Assembly: GCF_003807585.1 (NCBI RefSeq)
Contig: NZ_RMBX01000008.1
Location: 248,001-312,000 of the forward strand
Direction of reading: 5' to 3'
Origin: Chitinophaga barathri
GTDB lineage: Bacteria; Bacteroidota; Bacteroidia; Chitinophagales; Chitinophagaceae
Length of the DNA stretch: 64,000 bases
In this document: piece by piece, positions 7,426 to 16,360 of the stretch
How positions within the stretch are numbered: the stretch's first letter is position 1
Layout: each line of letters starts with the position of its first letter
Notes under the pieces: generated by a model
What the model was told of the DNA's origin: nothing
Seen by the model: only the letters and a program-made list of their open reading frames with translations
Databases searched by the model: none
Made by a program: the position numbers and the translations under genes

Positions 7426-8283
7426 TTACTTAATGCTCTTTATATACTCGTCTATCTCAGCAGCCAGCGCCGGATCTTTGATCAGCTTGCGGCATTGACG
7501 GAGCAGATCGATAGCTTTCTCATTTTCTCCTTTGCTCTGATGGGCCACGGCCAGCAGGAACATTGCTTTGGGCTCGTCAGGCTTGCGTTCCAGTACTTTT
7601 TCCATCCGTTCGATCGCTTTGTCGAACTGGCCGGAGGTGATACTGAAATTGGCCAGTGTGAGCTGGGCATCCAGGAAATCAGGATTCCGCTCCGCTACTT
7701 CCCTCAGAATGCCGATGCCTTCCATAGGCGCCGAGCTATTGCTGATTACAAGCAGCGTACCTTTCTTTACTTTCAGCGTGTCATTGTTTGGTTCAAGCGC
7801 GATAGCCCTGTCAAGCAACTCTTTAGCCTTTTCGGCCTCCCACTGTCTTACGCCCGCGTCCTGGGTGTGCGAGAGATGGTCTAAAAATAAATTGGCTGCA
7901 AAGGTGAGGCTTTTTCCCGAATTTTCCAACTTAGCGGCTTCGGCGGCATAATGTGCGGCGATGGGGAGCTCGTTTAGATTGTCCCAGATGGTGTACAATT
8001 GCCGGTAAGCGGTGATCTGTTGGGTCTGAACATCACCGCGTACGACAGTATTTTCAAGCCCGGTGATTTCCACCAGCTTGTCAGCAGGAACCTTTTCTTT
8101 GGCCTTTTTGAGCAGATCGTTAAAATCGGCAGCCTTTGTTTCCGCCATGGGAGCGCCTTCAGCGGCGTGGTCATGACCTTCATGATCGTGCCCATGCACT
8201 TTCGGCGATATCCGGCCAAACGCAAACAGTACCGAGATTACGGCAACAGCAAGGCCAATAAGGAGTAGTTGATTTCTTTGCAC
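7426..8283 (-). CDS. Membrane-anchored tetratricopeptide-repeat protein with histidine-rich segment
   Basis: A 285-residue protein. Residues 5-22 (QLLLIGLAVAVISVLFAFG) form one membrane anchor. A histidine/acid-rich stretch (HGHDHEGHDHAAE, about 30-42) could bind metal. Residues about 60-285 are helical TPR units, clearest in the last two (FLDAQLTLANFSITSGQFDK and PDEPKAMFLLAVAHQSKGEN). The start is GTG at 8281-8283. It is probably exported and tethered to the inner membrane. It lies 23 bases after HU and upstream of the COX24-like mini-protein. The TPR class suggests a scaffold role, but the partner is unknown. Confidence 0.85.
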   Translation of the reverse strand: MQRNQLLLIGLAVAVISVLFAFGRISPKVHGHDHEGHDHAAEGAPMAETKAADFNDLLKKAKEKVPADKLVEITGLENTVVRGDVQTQQITAYRQLYTIWDNLNELPIAAHYAAEAAKLENSGKSLTFAANLFLDHLSHTQDAGVRQWEAEKAKELLDRAIALEPNNDTLKVKKGTLLVISNSSAPMEGIGILREVAERNPDFLDAQLTLANFSITSGQFDKAIERMEKVLERKPDEPKAMFLLAVAHQSKGENEKAIDLLRQCRKLIKDPALAAEIDEYIKSIK

Positions 8284-8306
8284 CTAATAAATGTTAGGAT
8301 GCAAAT

Positions 8307-8594
8307 CTAAGAACTTTTGAGCTTTTTAACTTCTGCTACAAACTCTTTAGATGGCTTAAATGCTGGAATGAAGTGTTCCGGGATCTCCACGGCCACGTTC
8401 TTCTTGATGTTACGGCCAATCTTGGCAGCTCTTTTCTTGGTGATAAAGCTACCGAACCCGCGGATGTAGATATGCTCGCCATTTGCTAACGCCTCCTTAA
8501 CTTCCTTGAACATGGCTTCGAGTGTTACTAACACATCTACTTTGGGGATGCCGGTTTTTTCAGCAATGTTGTTAATCAAATCAGCTTTTCTCAT
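8307..8594 (-). CDS. HU/IHF-family DNA-binding protein
   Basis: A 95-residue histone-like protein that bends and compacts DNA. It has the N-terminal helices MRKADLINNIAEKTGIPKVD and the GEHIYIRGFGSFITKKRAAK core. The arm region is NIKKNVAVEIPEHFIPAFKP, where the proline of the flexible beta-arm tip is expected. A TAnnTTTG element (8621-8628 on the minus strand) lies 27 bases upstream of the ATG. It differs clearly from the second HU copy at 62.6 kb, so the cell has at least two HU-type proteins. Confidence 0.93.
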   Translation of the reverse strand: MRKADLINNIAEKTGIPKVDVLVTLEAMFKEVKEALANGEHIYIRGFGSFITKKRAAKIGRNIKKNVAVEIPEHFIPAFKPSKEFVAEVKKLKSS

Positions 8595-8620
8595 AATGAA
8601 GCGGAGGATTACTTGTTTTC

Positions 8621-8628
8621 CAAAGTTA
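8621..8628 (-). promoter_or_regulatory. -7 promoter element of the HU gene
   Basis: The minus strand reads TAACTTTG, an exact TAnnTTTG. The start codon is 27 bases downstream. The -33 TTTG is not at the canonical spacing. Confidence 0.5.
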
Positions 8629-8819
8629 TTAAAAAAAATTTAATTGCTGAATTTTCAAGCAAATAAAATTTATCTTTTTTTGTTATAGATACTGCGTTCT
8701 AAAAATACGTTTATTTGTGCTCCCGCTAATGCCTAAATCACTGCAATTCAGCACTAATAAAGGCTTTGGGAACACGAATATATAAAAAAATCTCAACATA
8801 TATAAATTATTTTGCCCAA

Positions 8820-9869
8820 ATGACCGATACAAAAAGATTTTTTACTGACCGTATCCTGACCTGGAACCGCTCCCACAACGACCGGACCATGCCCTGGAAG
8901 AACGAAAAAAATCCATATTTCATCTGGTTATCCGAGATCATTCTTCAACAAACCCGGGTGGAACAAGGCCGGCCCTATTATGAAAGGTTCATCGCCGCAT
9001 ACCCCACCGTGAACGATCTCGCCAAAGCCCCGGAGGAAGAGGTTTTCCGCCTCTGGCAAGGGCTCGGCTACTACGCCCGCTGCAAAAATATGCTCGCCGC
9101 AGCCCGCTCCATCGCCCATTCCGGCAAATTTCCCGATACCTACGAAGGCATTGCCGCGCTCAAAGGCGTAGGCGCCTATACGGCAGCCGCCATCGCTTCT
9201 TTTGCCTATAACCTTCCCCACGCTGTGCTTGACGGAAATGTTTACCGTGTGCTTGCCCGCTATTTTGGCATTGATACTCCTATAGACACTACTGCAGGCA
9301 AAAAACGCTTCACCTTCCTTGCCAATGATTTGCTCCCCAAAAACCAGGCTGGCATTTATAATCAGGCGATTATGGATTTCGGGGCCGTAGTCTGCAAACC
9401 TCAGCAACCACTCTGCAAAACTTGTACGCTCTCGCCTCATTGCGAGGCCTTTCAAAAAGGATTAACAGATCTTGTTCCTGTAAAATCCAAAAAATTAATC
9501 ATAAAAAAAAGATATTTCCATTTTTTACTGCTCGAACAGGACGGAAAGATCTGGATCCGCAAACGTACCGCCAAAGACATCTGGCAGAACCTTCACGAGT
9601 TCCCCCTCGTGGAAACCCCGGCCCCTGCCGACCTGGAAACCCTTCGTCAAACTCCTGGTTTTCAGCGCCTGCTGCCTATAAAAACAAAGACCACGGCGCC
9701 CGGCATCGAACTGAAGCAGCAGCTTACCCACCAGACCATTCACGCCAGCTTTATCCGTTTCAGCCTTTCCCCGGATTTTACCCTGCCGGAAGATTATATG
9801 CTGGTGCCGGCAAACCAGTTGGACAAATATGCCTTCCCGAAGATCATCACCGATTACCTGAAACGTTAG
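8820..9869 (+). CDS. mutY: A/G-specific adenine DNA glycosylase MutY
   Basis: A 349-residue base-excision repair enzyme that removes adenine opposite 8-oxoguanine. The ATG at 8820 (MTDTKRFF) is preferred over an upstream TTG. Visible are WLSEIILQQTRVEQGRPYY with the catalytic glutamate region, the helix-hairpin-helix LKGVGAYTAAAIASFAYN, the catalytic aspartate in VLDGNVYRVLARYF, and the [4Fe-4S] loop C-x6-C-x2-C-x5-C (CKPQQPLCKTCTLSPHC). The C-terminal 120 residues form the NUDIX-like 8-oxoG recognition domain. It heads a mutY-ssb-gldE-gldD block conserved in Bacteroidota. Confidence 0.95.
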   Translation: MTDTKRFFTDRILTWNRSHNDRTMPWKNEKNPYFIWLSEIILQQTRVEQGRPYYERFIAAYPTVNDLAKAPEEEVFRLWQGLGYYARCKNMLAAARSIAHSGKFPDTYEGIAALKGVGAYTAAAIASFAYNLPHAVLDGNVYRVLARYFGIDTPIDTTAGKKRFTFLANDLLPKNQAGIYNQAIMDFGAVVCKPQQPLCKTCTLSPHCEAFQKGLTDLVPVKSKKLIIKKRYFHFLLLEQDGKIWIRKRTAKDIWQNLHEFPLVETPAPADLETLRQTPGFQRLLPIKTKTTAPGIELKQQLTHQTIHASFIRFSLSPDFTLPEDYMLVPANQLDKYAFPKIITDYLKR

Positions 9870-10039
9870 ACGTGCCGGAACGGCTTTAGTACCATACAAA
9901 TACGTAACCGTATCCGTAAGCCTTACCTGTCAACGGAAAAGGTAAAAATTCTATGCCTTGATTGGAAAAAAATATTAACTTTAGTAAGGTTGACCGTGAG
10001 ATGAATAATTTATAATAGGACAGATTAAAACCTACAATT

Positions 10040-10519
10040 ATGAGAGGTGTTAATAAAGTAATCCTGATTGGCAATCTTGGCAGAGACCCCGATGTTCAAT
10101 TCCTGGAAGGTAATATTGCAGTGGCTAAATTCTCCCTCGCCACTACCGAAACGTTTAAAGACAGAGCCGGCAAGTTGATTTCCCAAACAGAATGGCATAC
10201 GGTTGTTCTTTGGAGAGGACTGGCGGAACTGGCCCAGAAGTATCTCCACAAAGGCAGCCTCGTCTATATTGAGGGCCGCCTCCGGACCCGCAGCTGGGAA
10301 GACAAGGAAGGCAACAAAAAATTCGCCACGGAAGTAGTAGGTGACAACCTGGTGATGCTGGACAAAAGGATGGATGTTAACAACGGCGACCACCCTGTTT
10401 CCCACCACCATACCACCGGCCCGGCTACCACTCCCACAGGAGCCCCGCATCACGGGGAAGGTTATGCAGGCCTGGATATCCCCCCGATGAGCGAACCGGC
10501 GGACGACCTGCCTTTTTAA
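10040..10519 (+). CDS. ssb: Single-stranded DNA-binding protein
   Basis: A 159-residue SSB. The OB fold spans residues 1-110: GVNKVILIGNLGRDPDVQF, TEWHTVVLWRGLAELAQKYL and GSLVYIEGRLRTRSWED. A His/Pro/Thr-rich linker follows. The acidic tip ends in DDLPF, the partner-binding tail used by RecQ, PriA and other replication/repair proteins. Its position between mutY and gldE matches the order known from gliding Bacteroidota. Confidence 0.96.
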   Translation: MRGVNKVILIGNLGRDPDVQFLEGNIAVAKFSLATTETFKDRAGKLISQTEWHTVVLWRGLAELAQKYLHKGSLVYIEGRLRTRSWEDKEGNKKFATEVVGDNLVMLDKRMDVNNGDHPVSHHHTTGPATTPTGAPHHGEGYAGLDIPPMSEPADDLPF

Positions 10520-10574
10520 TGCCAACCCGGCAGGTTAAATCTTCAAGACTATCCGCCCGTAACGGTACATTCTT

Positions 10575-10582
10575 TATATTTG
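10575..10582 (+). promoter_or_regulatory. -7-like element at the gldE start
   Basis: TATATTTG is an exact TAnnTTTG but lies one base upstream of the first ATG of gldE. A second one, TATTTTTG, occurs inside the frame at 10631-10638. If either is used, translation must begin at a later codon. Neither has TTTG at the -33 position. Confidence 0.3.
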
Positions 10583-10583
10583 C

Positions 10584-12008
10584 ATGCGGGAAAGCGATTC
10601 AATCATTACAGACCTGAATTACTTTCCCATTATTTTTGACCAATACATAAATAACTTGGCTTACCTACCGGCTAGCATTTTACCGATCAAGAGTGTTTTG
10701 TTACAAGAGCTGGCATCGAACGCACCTAACCTGAATATCGTTGTGTTCCTGCTGGTTATATTCATTTTGTTACTGCTCACTTTCATTGTTTCCGGAGCAG
10801 AAGTGGCCTTTTTTTCCCTGAATTACAAAGACCTGAACGTACTCAAAACCCGGCAAAGCAACGCCGGTAAAATGATCACCAGGCTCCTGGAAAAACCCAA
10901 ATCACTGCTCGCCTCCCTCCAGATAGCGAACATCCTGTTCAACATCGCCTTCATTTTTATTACCAATTACCTCATATACCAGGTGGAATCCCTCCAGGAA
11001 CTGGCCGTCGTGTCTTTCGTGGTAAGGATTGCCATCATCACTTTCGTATTGCTGTTCTTTGGCCAGATACTCCCGCGCGTGTGGGCCACCCAGAATAATA
11101 TGCGCTTTGCCACCTATTTTGCGTGGTTCGTCCATATCATTTACGCCACGCTGGAGCCGGTAAGCGACTTTTTTGTGAGTATGAGCGAAGGCATAGAAGC
11201 CCGCCTGTTCCATCGGAACACCCGCCCCATCAACTACCACGAAATAGACGAAGTGATTGAAATGAGCGTGGAGCCGGGCGCTTCGCAGGAAGAAAAAAAT
11301 ATTGTGCGGGGCATTCTCAAATTCGGCAACATCGCCGTGAAACAGATCATGCGCACCCGCCTGGACGTGAACGGCCTGGAGTACGACATGCCCTTCAGCG
11401 CCGTCGTAAAACAGGTGGCAGACCTCCACTATTCCCGCCTCCCCGTGTACAAAGTGAACCTGGACACGATCGTGGGCGTGGTACACACCAAAGACCTTTT
11501 ACAACACCTGGACAAAGGGGATGATTTCGACTGGCACGAAGTATTGCGCCAGCCCTTTTTTGTGCATGAACATAAACTGATAGAAGACCTCCTGAATGAG
11601 TTCCAGACCCGGCATATGCATTTTGCCGTGGTAGTGGACGAGTTCGGGGGCACCTCGGGCATCGTGACGCTGGAGGACATTATGGAAGAGGTGATCGGGG
11701 ATATCAAAGACGAGTTTGACGAGGAAGAATTCAATTACAACAAGGTAAACGATCATACCTACGTGTTCGAAGGCAAAACCATGCTGAATGACGTTTGCCG
11801 CATCCTGAACATCGCACCGGACACCTTTGAGACCGTAAAAGGCGAAAGCGACTCCATCGGCGGGCTCATCCTGGAGCTTTCGGGGAAATTCCCGGAGGAA
11901 AACAGCGTGATCAGCTTTGGGAACTTCGATTTCACCATCCTGGAAGTGACCAAAATGCGCATCCAGAAAGTACAGGTGAGCATTAAATCTGGTATAGAAA
12001 CTGAATGA
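10584..12008 (+). CDS. gldE: Gliding-motility-associated protein GldE (CNNM/CBS membrane protein)
   Basis: A 474-residue protein as drawn. In Flavobacterium johnsoniae GldE is a membrane protein that supports GldD function in gliding and type IX secretion. It has a DUF21/CNNM transmembrane block (LNIVVFLLVIFILLLLTFIVS plus further helices to about 200), a CBS pair (KQIMRTRLDVNGLE; TIVGVVHTKDLLQHL; GGTSGIVTLEDIMEEVIGDI), and a C-terminal CorC_HlyC domain. The first 38 residues are not typical. A TTG at 10698 would give a length nearer to known GldE, so the start is uncertain. It overlaps gldD by 4 bases. Confidence 0.9.
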   Translation: MRESDSIITDLNYFPIIFDQYINNLAYLPASILPIKSVLLQELASNAPNLNIVVFLLVIFILLLLTFIVSGAEVAFFSLNYKDLNVLKTRQSNAGKMITRLLEKPKSLLASLQIANILFNIAFIFITNYLIYQVESLQELAVVSFVVRIAIITFVLLFFGQILPRVWATQNNMRFATYFAWFVHIIYATLEPVSDFFVSMSEGIEARLFHRNTRPINYHEIDEVIEMSVEPGASQEEKNIVRGILKFGNIAVKQIMRTRLDVNGLEYDMPFSAVVKQVADLHYSRLPVYKVNLDTIVGVVHTKDLLQHLDKGDDFDWHEVLRQPFFVHEHKLIEDLLNEFQTRHMHFAVVVDEFGGTSGIVTLEDIMEEVIGDIKDEFDEEEFNYNKVNDHTYVFEGKTMLNDVCRILNIAPDTFETVKGESDSIGGLILELSGKFPEENSVISFGNFDFTILEVTKMRIQKVQVSIKSGIETE

Positions 12009-12616
12009 GACCGGTCGTGAAAAATTTCCGCTATTTATTACTGGCAGCCATTCTGCCTATTTTAGCCGCCTGCGGGCAACAGGGCACCACGCCCAAACCC
12101 AGGGGTTATTTCCGCATAGATCTGCCGGAAAAACAATACCGCCTGTTCGACGAGCCCGGTTATCCTTACTCATTCGAATATCCCGTATACGCGAACATCG
12201 TGAAAGACACCCTCTTTTTTGATGAAAAAGCGGAAAATCCCTGGTGGATCAACGTGGACATCCCCGGACTGAACGGTAAAATTTACCTGAGCTATAAGGT
12301 CGTAGGCCCGAAAAACGCATTGGACAAGCTCATCAACGATGCTTTTAAACTGACTTACAAACATACCTACAAAGCAGAATCCATTGAAGAACAGGACATC
12401 CACACGCCGAACAACGTGCACGGCCTGTTTTACGAAGTAGGCGGCAATGCGGCATCCGCCAAACAATTTTACGCCACGGATTCCAGCGCGCATTTTTTGC
12501 GCGGAGCTTTGTACTTTTATGCACCGCCTAATGCGGATTCCCTGGCGCCGGTCAATAAATTCCTGGAAGAGGATATGCGCCACCTGGTCGAAACGCTGAA
12601 ATGGAAAGCTAACTGA
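12005..12616 (+). CDS. gldD: Gliding motility lipoprotein GldD
   Basis: A 203-residue lipoprotein with the lipobox LPILAAC near residue 22. It matches GldD in the segments PKPRGYFRIDLPEKQYRLFD, YPYSFEYPVYANI and NPWWINVDIPGLNGKIYLSY. GldD is needed for gliding motility and SprB surface display in F. johnsoniae. The start ATG overlaps the gldE stop in ATGA, indicating translational coupling. Many non-gliding Bacteroidota keep it as part of the type IX secretion accessory set, so its presence alone does not prove motility. Confidence 0.92.
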   Translation: MRPVVKNFRYLLLAAILPILAACGQQGTTPKPRGYFRIDLPEKQYRLFDEPGYPYSFEYPVYANIVKDTLFFDEKAENPWWINVDIPGLNGKIYLSYKVVGPKNALDKLINDAFKLTYKHTYKAESIEEQDIHTPNNVHGLFYEVGGNAASAKQFYATDSSAHFLRGALYFYAPPNADSLAPVNKFLEEDMRHLVETLKWKAN

Positions 12617-12623
12617 GCGAAAG

Positions 12624-13208
12624 ATGATAGTGATAGATGATAAATACATCAGTGACGATGTAATCGAAAAGAACTTTGTATGCAACCTGAACGCATGCAA
12701 AGGCGCCTGTTGCGTTGCCGGCGATTGCGGCGCGCCACTGGAAGAGGCTGAACTGAAAATCCTGAAAAAGATCTATCCCAAAGTAAAGCCCTTTCTCCGC
12801 CCGCAGGGCATCGAAGAAATAGAACGTACCGGCCTGCATACCTGGGACGATGAGCACGGACACGTAACCCCGATCGTAAACGGCGCCATCTGCGCCTACG
12901 CTACCATAGACGATAACGGCATTGTAGGCTGCGGCATCGAAAAGGCCTGGAAGGCCGGTGTGATCGATTACCGCAAGCCCATTTCCTGCCACCTCTACCC
13001 CATCCGCATTACCAGATACGAGAGTTTTGAAGCGGTGAACTACGACAAATGGAGCGTCTGCAAACCCGCCTGCAAACTGGGCAACCAACTACAGGTACCG
13101 GTGTACAAGTTCCTGAAAGAAGCCATCACCCGGAAATACGGCGAAGAGTTTTACGAAGTGCTGGACAAGATCGCGAACAAAAAACACCTTGAAGAAACGG
13201 AAGACTAA
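12624..13208 (+). CDS. DUF3109 family cysteine-rich protein
   Basis: A 194-residue protein of DUF3109. It is rich in cysteine: CNLNACKGACCVAGDCG (residues 19-35), ICAYATID, GCGIEKAW, ISCHLYPIRI and VCKPACKLG. This is the pattern of the YkgJ/Fe-S or zinc-binding CxxxCxxCC superfamily. The function is not established. It starts 7 bases after gldD and is presumably co-transcribed with it, an arrangement common in Bacteroidota. Confidence 0.88.
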   Translation: MIVIDDKYISDDVIEKNFVCNLNACKGACCVAGDCGAPLEEAELKILKKIYPKVKPFLRPQGIEEIERTGLHTWDDEHGHVTPIVNGAICAYATIDDNGIVGCGIEKAWKAGVIDYRKPISCHLYPIRITRYESFEAVNYDKWSVCKPACKLGNQLQVPVYKFLKEAITRKYGEEFYEVLDKIANKKHLEETED

Positions 13209-13338
13209 TAACAGGCTATCCCCGGGAGCAGGATAGTACAGGACAGGAATGATATAATTTTTCTGAATATTGATAGAATAGGCGCAATCTTTGCCCTGCA
13301 AAAACACCCGAACACTTTTTGACTATCTTTACAGGCAT

Positions 13339-14718
13339 ATGAACAAGACGGCAAGCACCTTTCTTTCCGAAAGCGAAAACAAAGCGGCTGATCTGGGTCA
13401 CCGCAAGACGATCAACTTCAATATAGGCAAGTACAATGCCGCCGTGAAGAACGGCAAACTTCAGTTCGCAGACCTGCCTACGGCACGTGAGCGCGCCAAA
13501 AACGTGAAGTGGAAAGCCATCGAGAACCTGGATAAACACCTGGAAGATTTCGAGATGAACTTCATCAAACGGGGCGGCAAAGTGATCTGGGCGGAAACGG
13601 CTGAACAGGCGCGTGAAGAAATCCTCGCCATCTGCAAAGCGAAGAACTGCAAGACCGTGGTGAAGAGCAAATCCATGGCCACGGAAGAAATACACCTGAA
13701 CGATTTCCTGCACGAAAACAATATCGAAAGCGTAGAGACCGATCTCGGCGAATATATCCAGCAGCTGGACGATGAACCGCCTTATCACATCGTGACGCCC
13801 GCCATGCATAAAAGCAAAGAGCAGGTAGCGCAGCTCTTTCACGAAAAACTCGGCTCCTCTCCCACGCTTACGCCTGAAGAACTCACGCTCGTAGCCCGCG
13901 ACAAACTCCGCCAGAAATACCTGGACGCGGAAGTGGGCATCACCGGCGCCAACTTCATCATTGCGGATATCGGCGGCATCGCCGTTACCGAAAATGAAGG
14001 CAATGCGCGGCTCACCACTTCTTTCCCCAAAACGCATATCGCGCTGATCGGGATTGAAAAAGTACTGCCGTCCATCAACGACCTTGCGCTATTCTGGCCG
14101 CTGCTGGCCACGTACGGCACCGGTCAGCAGATCACGTCTTACAATACCATCTTCACCGGCCCCCGCCAGGAAGGCGAAACAGACGGGCCGGAAGAGATGT
14201 ATGTGATCTTCCTGGACAATGGCCGCACGAACATCCTGCAAGACGTAGAGGCCCGCGAAAGCCTCTATTGCATCCGCTGCGGCTCCTGCCTCAACGCCTG
14301 CCCCGTGTACAAAAACATCGGCGGCCATACTTACAAAACTACCTATAGCGGCCCCATCGGCGCAGTGATCACACCGCACCTGCAAGGGATAGAAAAATAC
14401 ATGCACCTCAGCTTTGCTTCTTCCCTTTGCGGCAACTGCACCGAGGTGTGCCCCGTGCGCATCAACCTGCACGAGCTGCTGCTGCACAACCGTCATAAAG
14501 CAGTAGAAGAACATCATACCACCGGTGCTGAAAAGATCGGATGGTTTGGCTGGAAACAGGCTTGCCTCAGCAGGCGCATGATGAACCTGGTGGGCGGTAA
14601 AACCAAAAACCTGGTGATCGGGAAACTGTTCGGAAGCGCCTGGGGTGACGATGAAAGAGGGCTGCCTGTATTTGCGCCCAAGTCGTTCAACCAGATGTGG
14701 AAAGAAAAGAAAAAATAA
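13339..14718 (+). CDS. lutB: LutB/LldF-like iron-sulfur lactate-utilisation protein
   Basis: A 459-residue LUD-domain protein starting at the ATG at 13339 (an earlier TTG is rejected). LutB is the Fe-S subunit of the LutABC L-lactate oxidation system. Features seen are VVKSKSMATEEIHLNDFL, GANFIIADIGGIAVTENEGN (typical LUD), and two [4Fe-4S] motifs: CIRCGSCLNACPVY near residue 314 and SLCGNCTEVCPV near residue 363. A tryptophan-rich C-terminus follows. No lutA or lutC is in the window, so the complex would need genes elsewhere. A terminator follows at 14741. Confidence 0.88.
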   Translation: MNKTASTFLSESENKAADLGHRKTINFNIGKYNAAVKNGKLQFADLPTARERAKNVKWKAIENLDKHLEDFEMNFIKRGGKVIWAETAEQAREEILAICKAKNCKTVVKSKSMATEEIHLNDFLHENNIESVETDLGEYIQQLDDEPPYHIVTPAMHKSKEQVAQLFHEKLGSSPTLTPEELTLVARDKLRQKYLDAEVGITGANFIIADIGGIAVTENEGNARLTTSFPKTHIALIGIEKVLPSINDLALFWPLLATYGTGQQITSYNTIFTGPRQEGETDGPEEMYVIFLDNGRTNILQDVEARESLYCIRCGSCLNACPVYKNIGGHTYKTTYSGPIGAVITPHLQGIEKYMHLSFASSLCGNCTEVCPVRINLHELLLHNRHKAVEEHHTTGAEKIGWFGWKQACLSRRMMNLVGGKTKNLVIGKLFGSAWGDDERGLPVFAPKSFNQMWKEKKK

Positions 14719-14740
14719 ACCGACAGATATTTTTGATACA

Positions 14741-14766
14741 GGGGCTGAGAGATCAGCCCCTTTTTA
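14741..14766 (+). terminator. Intrinsic terminator of lutB
   Basis: GGGGCTGA (14741-14748), loop GAGA, TCAGCCCC (14753-14760), then TTTTTA. It lies 23 bases after the stop codon. Confidence 0.92.
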
Positions 14767-14800
14767 TTGTGCGGAAGCGGCTTGTTAAGGATTTATCAGG

Positions 14801-16360
14801 TTATTGCGCGGGAACCAGTTCTATCGGCACTCTCAGGTGCACGGTGGACTTTTTGCCGTTTGATGCGGGTATCCACTCCGGCCCTTCTTCCACATTCCTG
14901 ATGGCGGCTTTGCCGGCTTCTTCATGGAAAGGATTGTTTGCCTTGAAGTTTTTCATTGAGCCGTTGGGCATTACGGTGAAAGATATCTCCACGTCACCGG
15001 CCATTTTTTCTTTCAGGCCTTTTACCGGTACTATTTTGATGCCATCGAGGTATCTACGGTACGCGGTGTCTCCGTAATAGGGTGTGGCCGCCAGCACGGC
15101 TTTTTTGCGGACGGAGCCGTAACCCACGACCACCACATCGTTCAGCGCTTTGCTGTCCGCGGGCAGGCGTACGTTCAGGTTGCTTTGATTGCTTGCCACG
15201 GCAAGGTTCACCTGTTCATAGCCCACATATGAAAAATCGAGGTCCAGTTTTTTGTTGGGCTCTACCTTCAGTGCGAAGTTACCGGCAGTGTCCGTTACAG
15301 CGCCCTTATTGGTGCCACGTATGCGGATCGCTACTCCTGTCAGGCGCTGGCCGCTTTCCGCGTCTATTACCTGGCCGCTGAGTATGCGGAGGTCGTTTTC
15401 CTCGGAGTAGCGGCGGTATTTGGCTTCAGTGCCTGTTACAACGCCCTCCACTTTGTTTCCCTGTGCCAGTGCTTTCCGTCTTGCGGCATCAGCGCCGAAA
15501 GCGTAGGAGGTAGTATCGGCCTGCGCACGGCCTATTAGTATCGTATCGATCTTATCATTTAAATGTACCTCTTCCTTGGCTACCAAAGGCGCAGGCGTGG
15601 CGCGGGAAGCAACAGCATATCCGGATGTTTCAGCCTCTTTCACCGCAGGCGGGGGAGGTGGTGCCGCAGCTGGTTTTGCCCTTGCCTCGGTCTGCCTGGC
15701 GGCGTCCGATCTTTTCTCTGCTTTAGCGATTTCCTGGCGGCTCTGTGCGTCCAGGCCGTTTTTACTGGTATTTGGAAGGGCCGGTTTGGCAACATCTTTT
15801 GTTTTCGCGGGAGCTTCCGCTTCTTCAATTGCGGGAACTGCACTCAGCGCCCCGGCGGGTGCGGAATCCTTCGCTTCATCGGCAGCCGGAGTACTGATTG
15901 AATCCGCCGAATTGATCAGGCCGGGCTGAACAACGGCCGTATCCCTTTTGGCCTTGGGCACCTGGGCAATATCCTGCTCACCAGGGCCTTTATTCAGCAT
16001 CATCAGCCCGCCTACCGTTAAAATGACCAGGATAACGGCTGCCGCAGCCCAGCGGTAATCCAGGCGGCGCACTTTGCCTTTTTCCGGCGGGGTATCGGAC
16101 TGAACAGCAGCGGCTGCCGGAACAACGATGGCGTCTTTTTTACCGGCGCTCACCCTTTCCCCCAAACGAGCCCCAAGATCCGATAACGCGGCGGACTGGT
16201 CAGGCTCATGCATGGCATACCCTTCCAGCGCATCCGCCAGGAAAGGATCATCCAGCGCCTGTTTTTCGAGGGCGTGCATGGTTTTATCATCCAGCTCGCC
16301 TGCCAGGTACCGGCGGATCAGGTCCGCAGTTGGTTTAATATGTCCTTGATTATCAGCCAT
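14801..16360 (-). CDS. Composite anti-sigma-like / carboxypeptidase-regulatory / TonB C-terminal protein
   Basis: A 519-residue protein starting at the ATG that overlaps the sigma-factor stop (TAATG). Order of parts: cytoplasmic anti-sigma-like segment (IRRYLAGELDDKTMHALEKQ, 15-60), one membrane helix (about 103-122), a long Ala/Pro/Lys-rich periplasmic region with a P5 run, a carboxypeptidase-regulatory-like beta domain (SGQVIDAESGQRLTGVAIRI, 328-402), a SusC-like NDVVVVGYGSVRKK linker (408-420), and a TonB-like C-terminal domain (457-519: VEISFTVMPNGSMKNF... AIRNVEEGPEW). It could sequester the adjacent ECF sigma factor and contact an outer-membrane transporter; that function is inference. 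Confidence 0.8.
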   Translation of the reverse strand: MADNQGHIKPTADLIRRYLAGELDDKTMHALEKQALDDPFLADALEGYAMHEPDQSAALSDLGARLGERVSAGKKDAIVVPAAAAVQSDTPPEKGKVRRLDYRWAAAAVILVILTVGGLMMLNKGPGEQDIAQVPKAKRDTAVVQPGLINSADSISTPAADEAKDSAPAGALSAVPAIEEAEAPAKTKDVAKPALPNTSKNGLDAQSRQEIAKAEKRSDAARQTEARAKPAAAPPPPPAVKEAETSGYAVASRATPAPLVAKEEVHLNDKIDTILIGRAQADTTSYAFGADAARRKALAQGNKVEGVVTGTEAKYRRYSEENDLRILSGQVIDAESGQRLTGVAIRIRGTNKGAVTDTAGNFALKVEPNKKLDLDFSYVGYEQVNLAVASNQSNLNVRLPADSKALNDVVVVGYGSVRKKAVLAATPYYGDTAYRRYLDGIKIVPVKGLKEKMAGDVEISFTVMPNGSMKNFKANNPFHEEAGKAAIRNVEEGPEWIPASNGKKSTVHLRVPIELVPAQ

